The notes under the pieces were generated by a model, which was given only the letters and a program-made list of their open reading frames with translations, did not search any database and had not been told where the DNA came from. Positions 23,617-33,207 of a DNA stretch of 51,733 nucleotides are shown here, piece by piece (position 1 is the first letter of the stretch; each line of letters opens with the position of its first letter). The position numbers and the translations under genes are program-made. The DNA is from Holophaga sp. Lineage in GTDB: Bacteria; Acidobacteriota; Holophagae; Holophagales; Holophagaceae. The DNA lies in NCBI GenBank assembly GCA_016715205.1, contig JADKBC010000022.1, forward strand, positions 1-51,733. Reading direction: 5' to 3'.

Positions 23617-26268
23617 ATGAAAACGTCTCTCCTGCGTCAGCGCTTCCTTGACTACTTCGCGGCCCAAGGGCATCGGGTGGTGTCCTCCAGCCCCGTGATC
23701 GGCCCGGCAGACGACCCCACCGTGATGTGGACCAACGCGGGTATGGTGCAGTTCAAGGATGTGTTTGTGGGGAAGGAGCGGCGCGACTACACCCGCGCGG
23801 CCACCAGCCAGAAATGCTTGCGAGCCGGCGGCAAACACAACGATCTTGAGAATGTGGGCTTCACCGCACGTCACCACACCTTTTTCGAGATGCTGGGCAA
23901 CTTCAGCTTTGGCGACTATTTCAAGGCCGATGCCATTCGCTTTGCTTGGGAATTCGTTACAGGCCCCATCGAAAAGGGCAATCTAGGTCTGGACCCCGAA
24001 CGCTTGTGGGTGTCCGTGTTCGAGGGCTACCAGGGCATCCCCGCCGACACTGAGGCGGAGGAGCTTTGGAAAGCTGTGGGCGTTCCAGCGGATCGCATTC
24101 TGCGTTTCGGGAAAAAAGACAATTTCTGGCAAATGGGCGATACGGGCCCCTGCGGCCCTTGCTCTGAAATGCACTATTACCGTCCCAAGGACATGGCTGG
24201 CAACCGCCCTGAGTTGGTAAACGGCGATGGCGACGACATCATGGAGATCTGGAACCTGGTCTTCATGCAGTACGAGCAGGATGGCAAGGGTGGGCTGACG
24301 CCCTTGCCCAAGCCCAGCATTGACACGGGCATGGGCCTGGAACGCACGGCCTCCATCCTCCAGGGCAAGGAATCCAACTACGAGATCGACCTGTTTGAGC
24401 CGATCTTTGAGGGCATCTGGAAGGTGGCCCGCGTGCCCGTGTCCGAACGCGCCGAGCACACCAACCGCACCGCCTCCCAGGTGGTGGCCGATCACATCCG
24501 CGCCGCCGTGTTCATGGTTTTCGATGGCGTGGTGCCCTCTAATGAAGGCCGTGGCTACGTGCTGCGCAAGATCGTGCGGCGGGCCCTGCGCTTTGGGAAG
24601 AAACTGGGCATTGAAGGCACCTTCTTTGCTGCCTTGGCGCCCACGGTGCTGCAGGCCATGAGTGATGCCTATCCGGAACTGGGCCTGGAACTGGGCCGCA
24701 TCCAGAAGGTGCTGGCTAGGGAAGAATCCCAGTTCAGCCTCACCTTGACCATGGGCCTGAAACAGCTGGAGAGCTGCGACACCGCGTCAGGCTCATTGCC
24801 GGGTTCGGAGATTTTCAAGCTCTATGACACCTTCGGTTTCCCTGTGGACCTGGTGGAAGACTGGTGTAAGGAACGCAGCATTGCGGCCGATCTAGAGGGC
24901 TTCCAGCAGGAACTGGGCGAACAGAAAGCCAAGAGCCGCGCGGCAATGAAAACCCATGATGTGCGGCTCCAGGGCGATTTCGCCGCCCTGACCGACCTTC
25001 CTCCTACGCACTTCCTGGGCTATGGGGAAACAGCGGCCGAAGCCAAGGTGCAGGCGCTATTCGATGCGGATAAGCGTCAGGTGGCGACCTTGGCTGGCCA
25101 TGGATTTGTGGTGTTGGACCGTACCCCCTTCTATGCCGAAAGTGGTGGCCAGGTGGGGGATACCGGCGAATTGAAATGGGAAGCCGAAGGCGGTCATCGC
25201 GGGTTGGCAACGGTTTCAGATTGCCGAGCGCTGGCGCCCAAACGGTTTGTGCATTTCGTTCAGGATCTGTCGGGCGAACTGCGCGTGGGCATGACGCTCC
25301 AGGCCGAAGTTGATGGGGATCGCCGGGGCCGCATTCGGGCCCATCACACCGCCACGCACCTGCTCCACGCCGCCCTGCGCGAGGTGCTGGGCACCCATGT
25401 GAAGCAGGCAGGCAGTGCCGTTGATGGAGAGCGCCTGCGCTTCGATTTCTCCCACTTCGCACCCATCGAACCCGATCAGATGCTCGAGATCGAGCGTCTT
25501 GCCAACGAGCAGGTGCTGAAAGCCACGGCCACGGATGTCCGTGAAATGCCCATCGACGAAGCCCTCAGCTCCGGTGCCATGGCGCTCTTTGGCGAAAAGT
25601 ACGGCGAGACGGTGCGGGTCATGTCGGTGCCGGGATTCTCCGTGGAGCTCTGCGGCGGCACCCACGTGGCGAATACCGGCCAGATCGGTGCCATCAAAAT
25701 CATTTCCGAAGGGGCCGTGGCCGCGGGCGTGAGACGCCTGGAAGCTGTGGCGGGCATGGCTTCCCTCGAGCGACTGCAGGAGGACGAAGCCCTGATCGGA
25801 GGCCTTTCCCGCCAGGCCAACACGGCCCGGGAATCCCTTTCGGCCCTGCTCACGGCCAAGGAAAGTCGCATCCAGCAGTTGGAGCGCGAACTCAAGGAAG
25901 CCAAGCTCAAGGCTGCTTCAGGCGGCGGCGCCCACGAAACCGTTGAAGAATTCAAGGGCATGACGGTGGTAACCGCCGCCGTGGAAGGCCTTGATGCTTC
26001 TGCCCTGCGGGAAATGATGGACCAAGTACGCACCCGGCATCGGATCGCTGTCATCGCCCTGGCCTCCACCGTGGCCGAGGACAAAGTCTCCCTGTTGGTT
26101 TCCGTCGCACCGGAACTTTCGGACCGGGCGGATGCCGGGGCCTTGTTAAAGGCCATGGCACCCCATGTGGATGGCCGGGGGGGCGGCAAGAAGGACCTCG
26201 CCCAGGGTGGCGGCACCAAACCTTCGGGCATCCCCGCCGCACTGGCAGCCATGAAATCCAACCTCTAG
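23617..26268 (+). CDS. alaS: Alanyl-tRNA synthetase
   Basis: AlaS charges tRNA-Ala and edits mischarged serine and glycine. The 883 residues cover the full protein. The class II catalytic core has MWTNAGMVQFKDVF and ARHHTFFEMLGNFSFGDYF. The editing domain has RAHHTATHLLHAAL near residue 572 and CGGTHVANTGQIGAIKI near 677, together supplying the zinc ligands. A coiled coil (SRIQQLERELKEAKLKAA) leads to the C-terminal domain ending GGGTKPSGIPAALAAM. All sites look intact. The next gene starts 8 bases after its stop. Confidence 0.98.
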   Translation: MKTSLLRQRFLDYFAAQGHRVVSSSPVIGPADDPTVMWTNAGMVQFKDVFVGKERRDYTRAATSQKCLRAGGKHNDLENVGFTARHHTFFEMLGNFSFGDYFKADAIRFAWEFVTGPIEKGNLGLDPERLWVSVFEGYQGIPADTEAEELWKAVGVPADRILRFGKKDNFWQMGDTGPCGPCSEMHYYRPKDMAGNRPELVNGDGDDIMEIWNLVFMQYEQDGKGGLTPLPKPSIDTGMGLERTASILQGKESNYEIDLFEPIFEGIWKVARVPVSERAEHTNRTASQVVADHIRAAVFMVFDGVVPSNEGRGYVLRKIVRRALRFGKKLGIEGTFFAALAPTVLQAMSDAYPELGLELGRIQKVLAREESQFSLTLTMGLKQLESCDTASGSLPGSEIFKLYDTFGFPVDLVEDWCKERSIAADLEGFQQELGEQKAKSRAAMKTHDVRLQGDFAALTDLPPTHFLGYGETAAEAKVQALFDADKRQVATLAGHGFVVLDRTPFYAESGGQVGDTGELKWEAEGGHRGLATVSDCRALAPKRFVHFVQDLSGELRVGMTLQAEVDGDRRGRIRAHHTATHLLHAALREVLGTHVKQAGSAVDGERLRFDFSHFAPIEPDQMLEIERLANEQVLKATATDVREMPIDEALSSGAMALFGEKYGETVRVMSVPGFSVELCGGTHVANTGQIGAIKIISEGAVAAGVRRLEAVAGMASLERLQEDEALIGGLSRQANTARESLSALLTAKESRIQQLERELKEAKLKAASGGGAHETVEEFKGMTVVTAAVEGLDASALREMMDQVRTRHRIAVIALASTVAEDKVSLLVSVAPELSDRADAGALLKAMAPHVDGRGGGKKDLAQGGGTKPSGIPAALAAMKSNL

Positions 26269-26276
26269 GATTCTCC

Positions 26277-28589
26277 TTGAAACCCATCCGGAAACTGCTG
26301 CTTCGCGAGCTCCTCATGTTGATGGGGCTGCTGGTATTGGTTTCCGTTTCCTTTGCCTGGTTCGGCACCCGCCGGATCCTGGATGAGCAGATTGAGGCCC
26401 GCTCCAGCGAGAGTTTGGCCCGTTTGGCGGGAGATCTCCGGAAAGATTTCGACAACGTCGAACGGGTGGCTCAAGCGGCGGCCCGATGGTGGGCTGAAGG
26501 CAAGCTGGATACCACCGAAGGTGCTGCTGCCGGAGCACAGCTGCGCCCCCTGATGCTTGAATTCCCGGAGATTGCCAACCTCGTGGTGGTAACCACAGAC
26601 GGGTGGGGGCTCTCCTGCCTGCGGGAAGCCACCGGCCTGGGCATCTACCAACTCGATGCTCGCCAGGCCAACGCACAAAAACGCTATTTCTTCCGAAAGG
26701 GAGAAACCCAGTCGGCCCCCTCTTGGGAGCCCACCCCCTATCGGGTCTTCCAGCGTCCCTGGTACACCGTGGCACAAAGTGCCACCGGCCCCCAGTGGGT
26801 GAGCGCCTACCGCTTTGCCACCCTGGCCACCCACGGGATCAGTTATGTGATTCCGCTCCGGGATGCCCATGGGAAATTCCAAGGCGCCATCTGTGCCGAT
26901 ATTTTTTTGGATTCCTTGAGCGCCAGAACCTGGGCCGCCCAACCCACACCCCATAGCCAGGTACTGGTGACAGATGAGACGGGCAGAGCGTTGATTCTTC
27001 CCAGGGATACCGCCAGCAGCCCAGACACCTACCACGCGTCGCCTTTTCTCCGCACCCTCGGCCCCGATTTCCTTCCGCTGTTCCACACACTTCTGCCCCG
27101 CTGGCAGGCCTCCGGGCGCCCGCTGGGCGCCATGCATTTGCGCCACCACGGAACCCATTACACCTGCACCATCAAGCCGCTCGAGGCCAAGGGCGTTCAA
27201 TGGTTCCTCAGCCTGGCCGTGCCTGACCAGGACTACCTGGGCGCCAGTCGCTGGGCCGTGGTCCTGCTGCTCTCATCGGGTCTTTGCATTTGTCTGGTGG
27301 GCATTTGGCGTGCCCGCGGTCTCGCAGATAGGTTCAGCGCCCCCTTGGAAACCTTGGCCCAAGCCGCCCATGCCCTTGGCCAAGGTTCGGCGCCCGTCCT
27401 GGTGCCCTCCAATATTTCCGAGGTCGCCACCTTGGCAGAAGCCCTCCACCGTGCCGGAATGGCCATTGAAAAGGACTCCGAACTCCAGCTCAAGCTCCAG
27501 CATAGCCAGCGTCTGGAGACGGTCGGAACGCTTGCGGGTGGCATTGCCCATGATGTGAACAATCAGCTGGCGGCCATTGTGGGCCAGCTCAATCTCGGGC
27601 GGGAATTCCTGCCCGCCGACCATCCTTCCGCCAAACGGATCGAAAAAGCCGAAGATGCAGCCCAGCGCTGTGCCCAGATGATCAAGGCCCTGCTTGGATT
27701 TGCCCATCAGACCTGCCCAGCGCTACAGGCCATCGACCTCAATGCCCTGGTGCGGCGTACGGGCACCCTGCTGGAGCGCCTGCTGGGCGGGCGGATCCGC
27801 CTGGATATCGACCTAGCACCCGACCTGGGCCTGGTTCATGGGGATCTTGTGAGCCTGGAACAGGTACTTATGAACCTCGCCGTCAACGCCCGGGACGCCA
27901 TGCCCATGGGTGGAAGGCTATGGATCTCCACTCGGCCAACCCCCAACAACCAGATCCAGCTTTCGGTAAAAGACACGGGGAGCGGCATTCCGGCTGAGAT
28001 CCTGCCTCGAATTTTCGATCCCTTCTTCACCACCAAGGAGGTCGGCAAGGGCACAGGCCTTGGCTTAGCCATGGTATTTGGCATCATCCAAACCCATGCG
28101 GGGCATATCGAAGTCAAAAGCGAAGCTGGTCAGGGCGCCGAATTCATCATCACGCTGGACCGCGTGGAGCCTCCACCCCCCGTGGAAGTCAATTCACCCA
28201 CCCAGGAGATGGAGGAACATTTTTTTGCTGGGCGCAGAATCCTGGTGGTGGAAGACGAACCCCCCCTTCGGGAATTGTTGGCGGAAGGTTTCATCTCCCG
28301 GCGCGCCCAGGTGGATACCGCCCGTGACGGAGAAGAGGGCTGGATGCTCTGGAAGGGGAGCCGCTACGACCTCATCATCAGCGATCAGCGAATGCCCGAA
28401 CTCACGGGATTGGAACTGGTCACTCGGATCCGGGCCACAGGCTCTTCCATTCCCATTCTCTTGACCTCCGGATACGGCCTTGAAGGAATGGAATCGGAGC
28501 TGGCCCGCGATCCCCACCTTCGGACCCTGCTCAAGCCCTTCAGCTTCCGCCGCCTGTTCCAACTCGCGAAGGAACTCCTGGAGTCCTGA
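26277..28589 (+). CDS. Hybrid sensor histidine kinase with C-terminal receiver
   Basis: This is a 770-residue membrane kinase. A first membrane helix lies at about 8-30, then an extracytoplasmic region of about 290 residues resembling a double-Cache sensor (WYTVAQSATGPQWVSAYRF; GISYVIPLRDAHGKFQGAICADI). A second helix lies at about 325-345, then a HAMP-like linker. The phosphate-accepting histidine is at about 425 (GGIAHDVNNQLAAI). The ATPase has N-box NLAVNARDAMP and G1 box DTGSGIP. A receiver follows from about 654, with its aspartate at about 703 (IISDQRMPE) and LLKPFS. The start is TTG at 26277, with AGGA upstream and no nearby ATG. No output regulator is adjacent. Confidence 0.88.
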   Translation: MKPIRKLLLRELLMLMGLLVLVSVSFAWFGTRRILDEQIEARSSESLARLAGDLRKDFDNVERVAQAAARWWAEGKLDTTEGAAAGAQLRPLMLEFPEIANLVVVTTDGWGLSCLREATGLGIYQLDARQANAQKRYFFRKGETQSAPSWEPTPYRVFQRPWYTVAQSATGPQWVSAYRFATLATHGISYVIPLRDAHGKFQGAICADIFLDSLSARTWAAQPTPHSQVLVTDETGRALILPRDTASSPDTYHASPFLRTLGPDFLPLFHTLLPRWQASGRPLGAMHLRHHGTHYTCTIKPLEAKGVQWFLSLAVPDQDYLGASRWAVVLLLSSGLCICLVGIWRARGLADRFSAPLETLAQAAHALGQGSAPVLVPSNISEVATLAEALHRAGMAIEKDSELQLKLQHSQRLETVGTLAGGIAHDVNNQLAAIVGQLNLGREFLPADHPSAKRIEKAEDAAQRCAQMIKALLGFAHQTCPALQAIDLNALVRRTGTLLERLLGGRIRLDIDLAPDLGLVHGDLVSLEQVLMNLAVNARDAMPMGGRLWISTRPTPNNQIQLSVKDTGSGIPAEILPRIFDPFFTTKEVGKGTGLGLAMVFGIIQTHAGHIEVKSEAGQGAEFIITLDRVEPPPPVEVNSPTQEMEEHFFAGRRILVVEDEPPLRELLAEGFISRRAQVDTARDGEEGWMLWKGSRYDLIISDQRMPELTGLELVTRIRATGSSIPILLTSGYGLEGMESELARDPHLRTLLKPFSFRRLFQLAKELLES

Positions 28590-28592
28590 AAA

Positions 28593-29981
28593 TCAGGCTT
28601 TGTCTTTGCCACCACCAAGCATGCCCCGGAACCGGCTAAAGAGGCCACCGCCAGCCGTTCCTGGGTCGGGCGTATCCTCCTTGAGGTCCACATCATCGGG
28701 AATGGCCACGCTGGGATCCAGTTCCAGAGCCTTCTTGAAACAGGCCTTGGTATTGGCCTTGAAAGCCTTGCGGTGGTAGACCTCGCCCATGAGGGCCCAG
28801 GGTTCGGCGGCTCTGGGCTTTAACCGAGACGCCGCCTGCAGGGCTTCGATGGCACGGGAGGACCAGGCAGGGTTGGTCAGGCGATGTTTCCCCAACAACA
28901 GCCAAGGTTCGTAAGACTGCTCGGAATCAGGGTCCAGGCGGACGCTCTGTTCCAGAAGCCGGATGGCCTCCACCGTGCGGTCCTGGGCCAGGAGATTCTT
29001 GGCACGAATGAAAAACTTTTTGGCCTTGAGGCCTGGATTGTCCTCCGCCTGGGCCGGGCTCGGTCCCCGCATCGCCGGAATCTCGTCGAAGGCAGGAAAG
29101 GCTTCAAGGGGTGTTTCGCCGACCCCTTCAGCCCTTGGCAGGAAATCCAAAGGCGCCGCCGTGTCCTGAGAAAAATTGAGATCTAGAGGTTTCGAGGGGG
29201 TGGGCGGCAGAGGCTGTTTTAAGGGCGCGGGAACCGCAGCCACCGGCGGCGGCGGCAGGGGGCCGGGCAGTTCACCCTGCGCCAGGGTGAGAACACCCAA
29301 AGCCCAGAGCGTCATAATCAGTCGCCCAGCTTCCGTCTCTTCAAGGTTGCTGAGGGAAAGAAACGTTTCAAAGCCCATGGGCTCCTGCCCCAAAAACGAC
29401 AGGGCGTAAGCCAGCTGAGGGGTGAGGGGCAAGTCGCTCACAGCCTCCAGAAGTCCTGCCTGGGCGGACCACCGCCAGTCCGCTTCCTTGAAGAGCAGAT
29501 CGCAAAGCTCTTCCACATTGCGCGCTTCCAGGAAGGTACTCCAAATGAAATGGCGGTGATCCACTTCAAAACGAAGATCATCGCTGAGCTGACGATGCAC
29601 CAGGCCCGGGTTCCACTCCATTTGGATGATGGGGTGCTCCAGCGCGTGGATCATGACCTGTTCCTGCAGGGAGCGCAGGTGCAGATCGCGTTCTTCCACG
29701 GACATCAAGCCCCATTGGATGACCTTTTCTCCGAGGCGGAAACGTTCTTCGTTGGCCAGCAGTTCGTTGAGCGCGGAATAGTCGAGGATGCCCTGGCGCA
29801 GCAGGTAATTGCCAAACTGCTCGCCCGCCACATCGCTCTGCAAGTAGATCACCCTGCCGTCAACCCAGTGGATCCTGCGCGTGCCATCGTTCTGCTCCAG
29901 GTGCAGGGTGCCTTCGGCCTTTCGTTGGCAAAGGCTTCCCATGATGGCGGGCAGCAACTGGGGCGAATCCGGCCGTGTCAC
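28593..29981 (-). CDS. DUF4388 protein with C-terminal TPR-like repeats
   Basis: The N-terminal region (about residues 10-120) matches the DUF4388/PatA-N pattern: QRKAEGTLHLEQNDGTRRIHWVDGR, then YLLRQGILDYSALNEL and LGEKVIQWGLMS. A middle helical domain and a proline-rich linker (about 245-270) follow. Tetratricopeptide-like repeats come next (VEAIRLLEQSVRLDPDSEQSYEPW; KACFKKALELDPS). The start is a GTG; the one at 29981 is chosen because GGAG lies five bases upstream, though 29987 is possible. It is divergent from the Ser/Thr kinase at 30124. DUF4388 proteins are often linked with signalling in Acidobacteriota and Deltaproteobacteria; the exact role is unknown. Confidence 0.78.
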   Translation of the reverse strand: MTRPDSPQLLPAIMGSLCQRKAEGTLHLEQNDGTRRIHWVDGRVIYLQSDVAGEQFGNYLLRQGILDYSALNELLANEERFRLGEKVIQWGLMSVEERDLHLRSLQEQVMIHALEHPIIQMEWNPGLVHRQLSDDLRFEVDHRHFIWSTFLEARNVEELCDLLFKEADWRWSAQAGLLEAVSDLPLTPQLAYALSFLGQEPMGFETFLSLSNLEETEAGRLIMTLWALGVLTLAQGELPGPLPPPPVAAVPAPLKQPLPPTPSKPLDLNFSQDTAAPLDFLPRAEGVGETPLEAFPAFDEIPAMRGPSPAQAEDNPGLKAKKFFIRAKNLLAQDRTVEAIRLLEQSVRLDPDSEQSYEPWLLLGKHRLTNPAWSSRAIEALQAASRLKPRAAEPWALMGEVYHRKAFKANTKACFKKALELDPSVAIPDDVDLKEDTPDPGTAGGGLFSRFRGMLGGGKDKA

Positions 29982-30123
29982 AGGCACTCCATGGAGAGAG
30001 TTGATGTAATGATCATCCTAGCAAACCCCTCAATGCCAAATAGGTTCGGCTTTGCCTTTGCGCGAATCGAGGCAGACCCTATCCTTTTCATTGTTGTCAT
30101 TCTGCACTGAACCTGGTGGGCGC

Positions 30124-31755
30124 ATGTTTGAAAAACTTGGCAAGTTCCAGATCAAGCGGCTCCTTGGACAGGGTGCCATGGGCGAGGTTTACCTGGGCAT
30201 GGACCCAGCGATCGGCCGTGAAGTGGCCATCAAAACCATCATCCCCACCGCTGCCCAGGGCGATGAGGCCAAGGCCCGTTTCGAGCGCGAAGCCCGAGCC
30301 GCCGGGGTACTGAATCACCCCCATCTCGTGACCATCTACGAATTTGGCGAAGATCAGGGAGTGCTGTTCATCGCCATGGAATACGTGCGCGGGCACGACC
30401 TGGAGGAACTGTTCCGGGACCAGTCCCTTTCCCGCACCGAGGCCCTGGAAGTCCTGGCCCAAGTTTGCGACGGGCTGAACTTTGCCCACCGCAGCGGCAT
30501 CGTCCACCGGGACATCAAGCCCTCGAACGTGCGGGTCACGCAGGATGGCAAGCGTCTGCACGCCAAAGTGATGGACTTCGGCGTGGCCCGGGTGAGTAAC
30601 TCCGAAATGACCGCAACCGGCATGGTGATGGGCACCGTCAGCTACATGGCCCCGGAGTACATCCGCACGGGGAAACCCGACCCGCGGTCAGATCTGTTCG
30701 CCGTGGGCGTCATGCTTTACGAGGTGCTTTCGGGCCGCAAGCCTTTTGCTGGCGACACCACCCCCACCATCCTGTACAAGATCGTCAACGAGCCCCCGGA
30801 TCCCATCGATCTCCATGCCCTTGCGGGTATCAGTCCCGCCATTCGCCTAGTGCTGGATCGAGCCCTGGCCAAGGATCCCGATGTCCGGTTCCAGACCGCT
30901 GAGGATCTCGCCCGAGCATTGAGGGCCGCCAAGGATCCCACCTGGCAGGGCGAGGTAGAACAGGCCACCCTGCGCATCACGGCCGCTGCCGTCACCGCGC
31001 CGGTGGGGGAAACGGCCCTGCCACCGGCGCCCCCTGCACCCGTAACCGTCAGCATGCCCAGTCGCGCCACGGACGAACCCAAACCCCGTAAATCCAAGGC
31101 GGGCGTATTGTTGGCGGCGGGCTTCGGAGCGCTTGTGTTGCTGGGCGGCGGTGCCTATGCGGCATACCGCGCACTGGGCAGCAATCCCAGCCCTGTGGCA
31201 GCCTCCGTCGCGTCTGATTCGAAACCGGAGGTTTCCGCCACCCCCAAGCCCCTTGCCCAGGCCTCTGGCAAGGCCCCAACTTCCCTGCCCCAGGCGACTC
31301 CCCCTCAGGTTCCCGAGGTGGCTCCTTCAAAAACACCCACGAAGGAACCGTCTAAAGAAGTATTCAAGCCCGCCCCTAGCCCGACTCCAGCACCAGCCCA
31401 GGAACCAAAATTCGCCCAGGAAACCCTTGGCAAAATGGATGTCCCTGAGCGCAAGAACCTGAGCAACATCACCCAGAGCGAGGCCATTCAGCTCGCGGAT
31501 TCGGACCCCAAGCGGGCCCTGGAGGGGTTTCTCAACGCCATCGCCGCCAATCCCACCAACCCGGCGCCCTATGCCTGGGCAGTGGCGGTCCTGTATGAAA
31601 ATCGCCGCTATTCCGAAATTCCGCCCATCCTCGCCAAAGCCCGCCGGAATGGCATCACCAGGGGGCAGATGGCGTCGAACATCCGATTCCGTATGGCCAT
31701 GCAGCGGGAAGCCATGAATCGCAATATCCCGGGCGGATCCGGGGGCGACGAGTGA
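30124..31755 (+). CDS. Hanks-type Ser/Thr protein kinase with membrane helix and C-terminal repeat domain
   Basis: This is a 543-residue kinase starting MFEKLGKFQIKRLL. It has the glycine loop GQGAMGEVYLG (15-25), Lys37 (VAIKT), VHRDIKPSN with Asp130, and DFG at 151-153. The kinase domain ends near 275. One membrane helix lies at about 327-350. The part beyond it is a proline/lysine-rich stretch of about 90 residues, then a folded C-terminal domain resembling TPR (QLADSDPKRALEGFLNAIAANP; YAWAVAVLYENRRYSEI). Catalytic residues are intact. Its TGA overlaps the rnc GTG start by four bases, so kinase and RNase III are translationally coupled. Targets are unknown. Confidence 0.92.
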   Translation: MFEKLGKFQIKRLLGQGAMGEVYLGMDPAIGREVAIKTIIPTAAQGDEAKARFEREARAAGVLNHPHLVTIYEFGEDQGVLFIAMEYVRGHDLEELFRDQSLSRTEALEVLAQVCDGLNFAHRSGIVHRDIKPSNVRVTQDGKRLHAKVMDFGVARVSNSEMTATGMVMGTVSYMAPEYIRTGKPDPRSDLFAVGVMLYEVLSGRKPFAGDTTPTILYKIVNEPPDPIDLHALAGISPAIRLVLDRALAKDPDVRFQTAEDLARALRAAKDPTWQGEVEQATLRITAAAVTAPVGETALPPAPPAPVTVSMPSRATDEPKPRKSKAGVLLAAGFGALVLLGGGAYAAYRALGSNPSPVAASVASDSKPEVSATPKPLAQASGKAPTSLPQATPPQVPEVAPSKTPTKEPSKEVFKPAPSPTPAPAQEPKFAQETLGKMDVPERKNLSNITQSEAIQLADSDPKRALEGFLNAIAANPTNPAPYAWAVAVLYENRRYSEIPPILAKARRNGITRGQMASNIRFRMAMQREAMNRNIPGGSGGDE

Positions 31756-32423
31756 CCCTGGAAACCCGACTGGGCTACCGTTTCCGCAATCGTTCGCTGC
31801 TGCAGCAAGCGCTCACCCATCCTTCCAGTGGAATCCTGCCGGACAATCAACGCTTGGAGTACCTGGGCGATGCCCTCTTTGGCGCCGCGCTCTCGCTCCT
31901 GCTGTTCCATGAAAAACCGGATTGGCCCGAGGGTGCCCTGACCAAGTTGCGCCACCTGTTGGTGAGCACCGATTCCCTGTACGGCTGGGCCAAGGACCTG
32001 GACCTGCGCCTGAAACTACCCGCGAGGACCGACCCCAGTCACATGAAAACCGCCTTCCGGAAACCCCTGGCAGATGCGGTCGAAGCCCTGCTGGCAGCCA
32101 TCTACCTGGATGCCCATGCCCTTGGCGAAGACGGCTTTGTCGCTCTCTGCAAGGTGATTGGTCAGCGTTTCAAAACCCAGATTCAACAGGCCGGACGGGA
32201 TGCTTGGGAACACCACGACACCAAGACAATTCTGCAGGAAAGGGCCGTCAGCCGTGGGCTGCCCGCCCCAAAATACGAACTGGTTGAACGACATGGCCCG
32301 GACCATGCTCCCACGTTCGTAGTGCATGTTCAGGTGGGCCCCCACCAGGCTCAAGCCTCGGCGAAAACCCTCAAACAGGCTCAGGTGGAGGCCGCGCGCT
32401 TGGTGCTCCCCTGTCTGGAATGA
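31752..32423 (+). CDS. rnc: Ribonuclease III
   Basis: RNase III cuts double-stranded RNA, including rRNA precursors. Its 223 residues are full length. The nuclease signature is NQRLEYLGDALFG, where the family usually has NERLEFLGDA: the first acidic residue (E38 of E. coli) is Gln, while the E41 and D45 equivalents are kept. The second acidic pair is in DAVEALLAAIYLD. The double-stranded RNA-binding domain runs from DTKTILQERAVSRGLPAPKYEL to AQVEAARLVL. The start is GTG at 31752, overlapping the kinase stop. Era and recO, common neighbours of rnc, are absent. Confidence 0.9.
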   Translation: MTLETRLGYRFRNRSLLQQALTHPSSGILPDNQRLEYLGDALFGAALSLLLFHEKPDWPEGALTKLRHLLVSTDSLYGWAKDLDLRLKLPARTDPSHMKTAFRKPLADAVEALLAAIYLDAHALGEDGFVALCKVIGQRFKTQIQQAGRDAWEHHDTKTILQERAVSRGLPAPKYELVERHGPDHAPTFVVHVQVGPHQAQASAKTLKQAQVEAARLVLPCLE

Positions 32424-32488
32424 GTTCCCGTGCGCAAGGGCATACGCATGGGTTAAGATTCGGAAGTGTGTCAAGGAGAGGTACGCCC

Positions 32489-33199
32489 TTGAAGGTTTTG
32501 CCTACGCTTCAGATCGAGAACGGCCTCCTGGCACCCGGCGCGGGGGATGGGGCCCCATCCGATCCCATGGACGTGGCTCAGGCCCTCCTCGACCAGGGTT
32601 GCCATCGGCTCTGCCTGCTGGATGTGGACGCCGCGCGTGGCCGCGGCCACAACCGGGAACTCCTTTCACGGATCATGCAGCGCTTCCAGCACGCCGGCGC
32701 CAAGGCCTGCGTCCAGGTGGGAGGTGGCATTCGCAGCTCCGATCAGGCCCAGTTTTTTTTGGATCACGGCGCCACCTGGTTGCTGGTGGGCACCATCCTG
32801 CACCGCTCCCCCATGGTCGTGGATCAACTGCTGGCCCGTTTTCGGGAATCCCTGACCGCCGCCATCGACGCCCGGGATGGCCAGGTCAAGGCTTCGGGCT
32901 GGACGGAAGCGGCCTGCCTCAGCCCCGAGGAAGCCGCCGCCCGTATTCGGGAACAGGGCTTCAAACGCATCCTCTTTTCCGATATCCCAGGGGATAACGG
33001 CGCCTCGCCCGATTTCCCGACGGCCGCACGCATCAGCCAACATGGCCGCCTGCCCATGCTCATGGGTGGCAGCATCCGCTCCCTCACCCATGTGGCCCAG
33101 GCCACCCAGGTGGGCGGGATTCAGGGCGTGCTGGTGGATTGCCGCCTGGTCCTCGAAACGCCGGCCCTGCTCGGCACCCAAGCCCAGCCCTGCGGATAG
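32489..33199 (+). CDS. HisA-like (beta-alpha)8 barrel protein with altered catalytic residue
   Basis: This protein resembles HisA, the isomerase of histidine synthesis. The TTG at 32489 is chosen because AAGGAGAGG lies seven bases upstream, giving 236 residues. Phosphate-site glycines are present (KACVQVGGGIRS; LPMLMGGSIRSL), as are LLDVDAARGRGHN and AAIDARDGQVKASGW, the latter with the second catalytic Asp. However, the first catalytic Asp (AIDL near residue 8 in HisA) is replaced: the protein reads LPTLQIENG. The TDI motif is SDI. No other his gene is nearby, so it may be a divergent HisA or a paralogue with another substrate. Confidence 0.75.
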   Translation: MKVLPTLQIENGLLAPGAGDGAPSDPMDVAQALLDQGCHRLCLLDVDAARGRGHNRELLSRIMQRFQHAGAKACVQVGGGIRSSDQAQFFLDHGATWLLVGTILHRSPMVVDQLLARFRESLTAAIDARDGQVKASGWTEAACLSPEEAAARIREQGFKRILFSDIPGDNGASPDFPTAARISQHGRLPMLMGGSIRSLTHVAQATQVGGIQGVLVDCRLVLETPALLGTQAQPCG

Positions 33200-33207
33200 G
33201 AGGGCCT

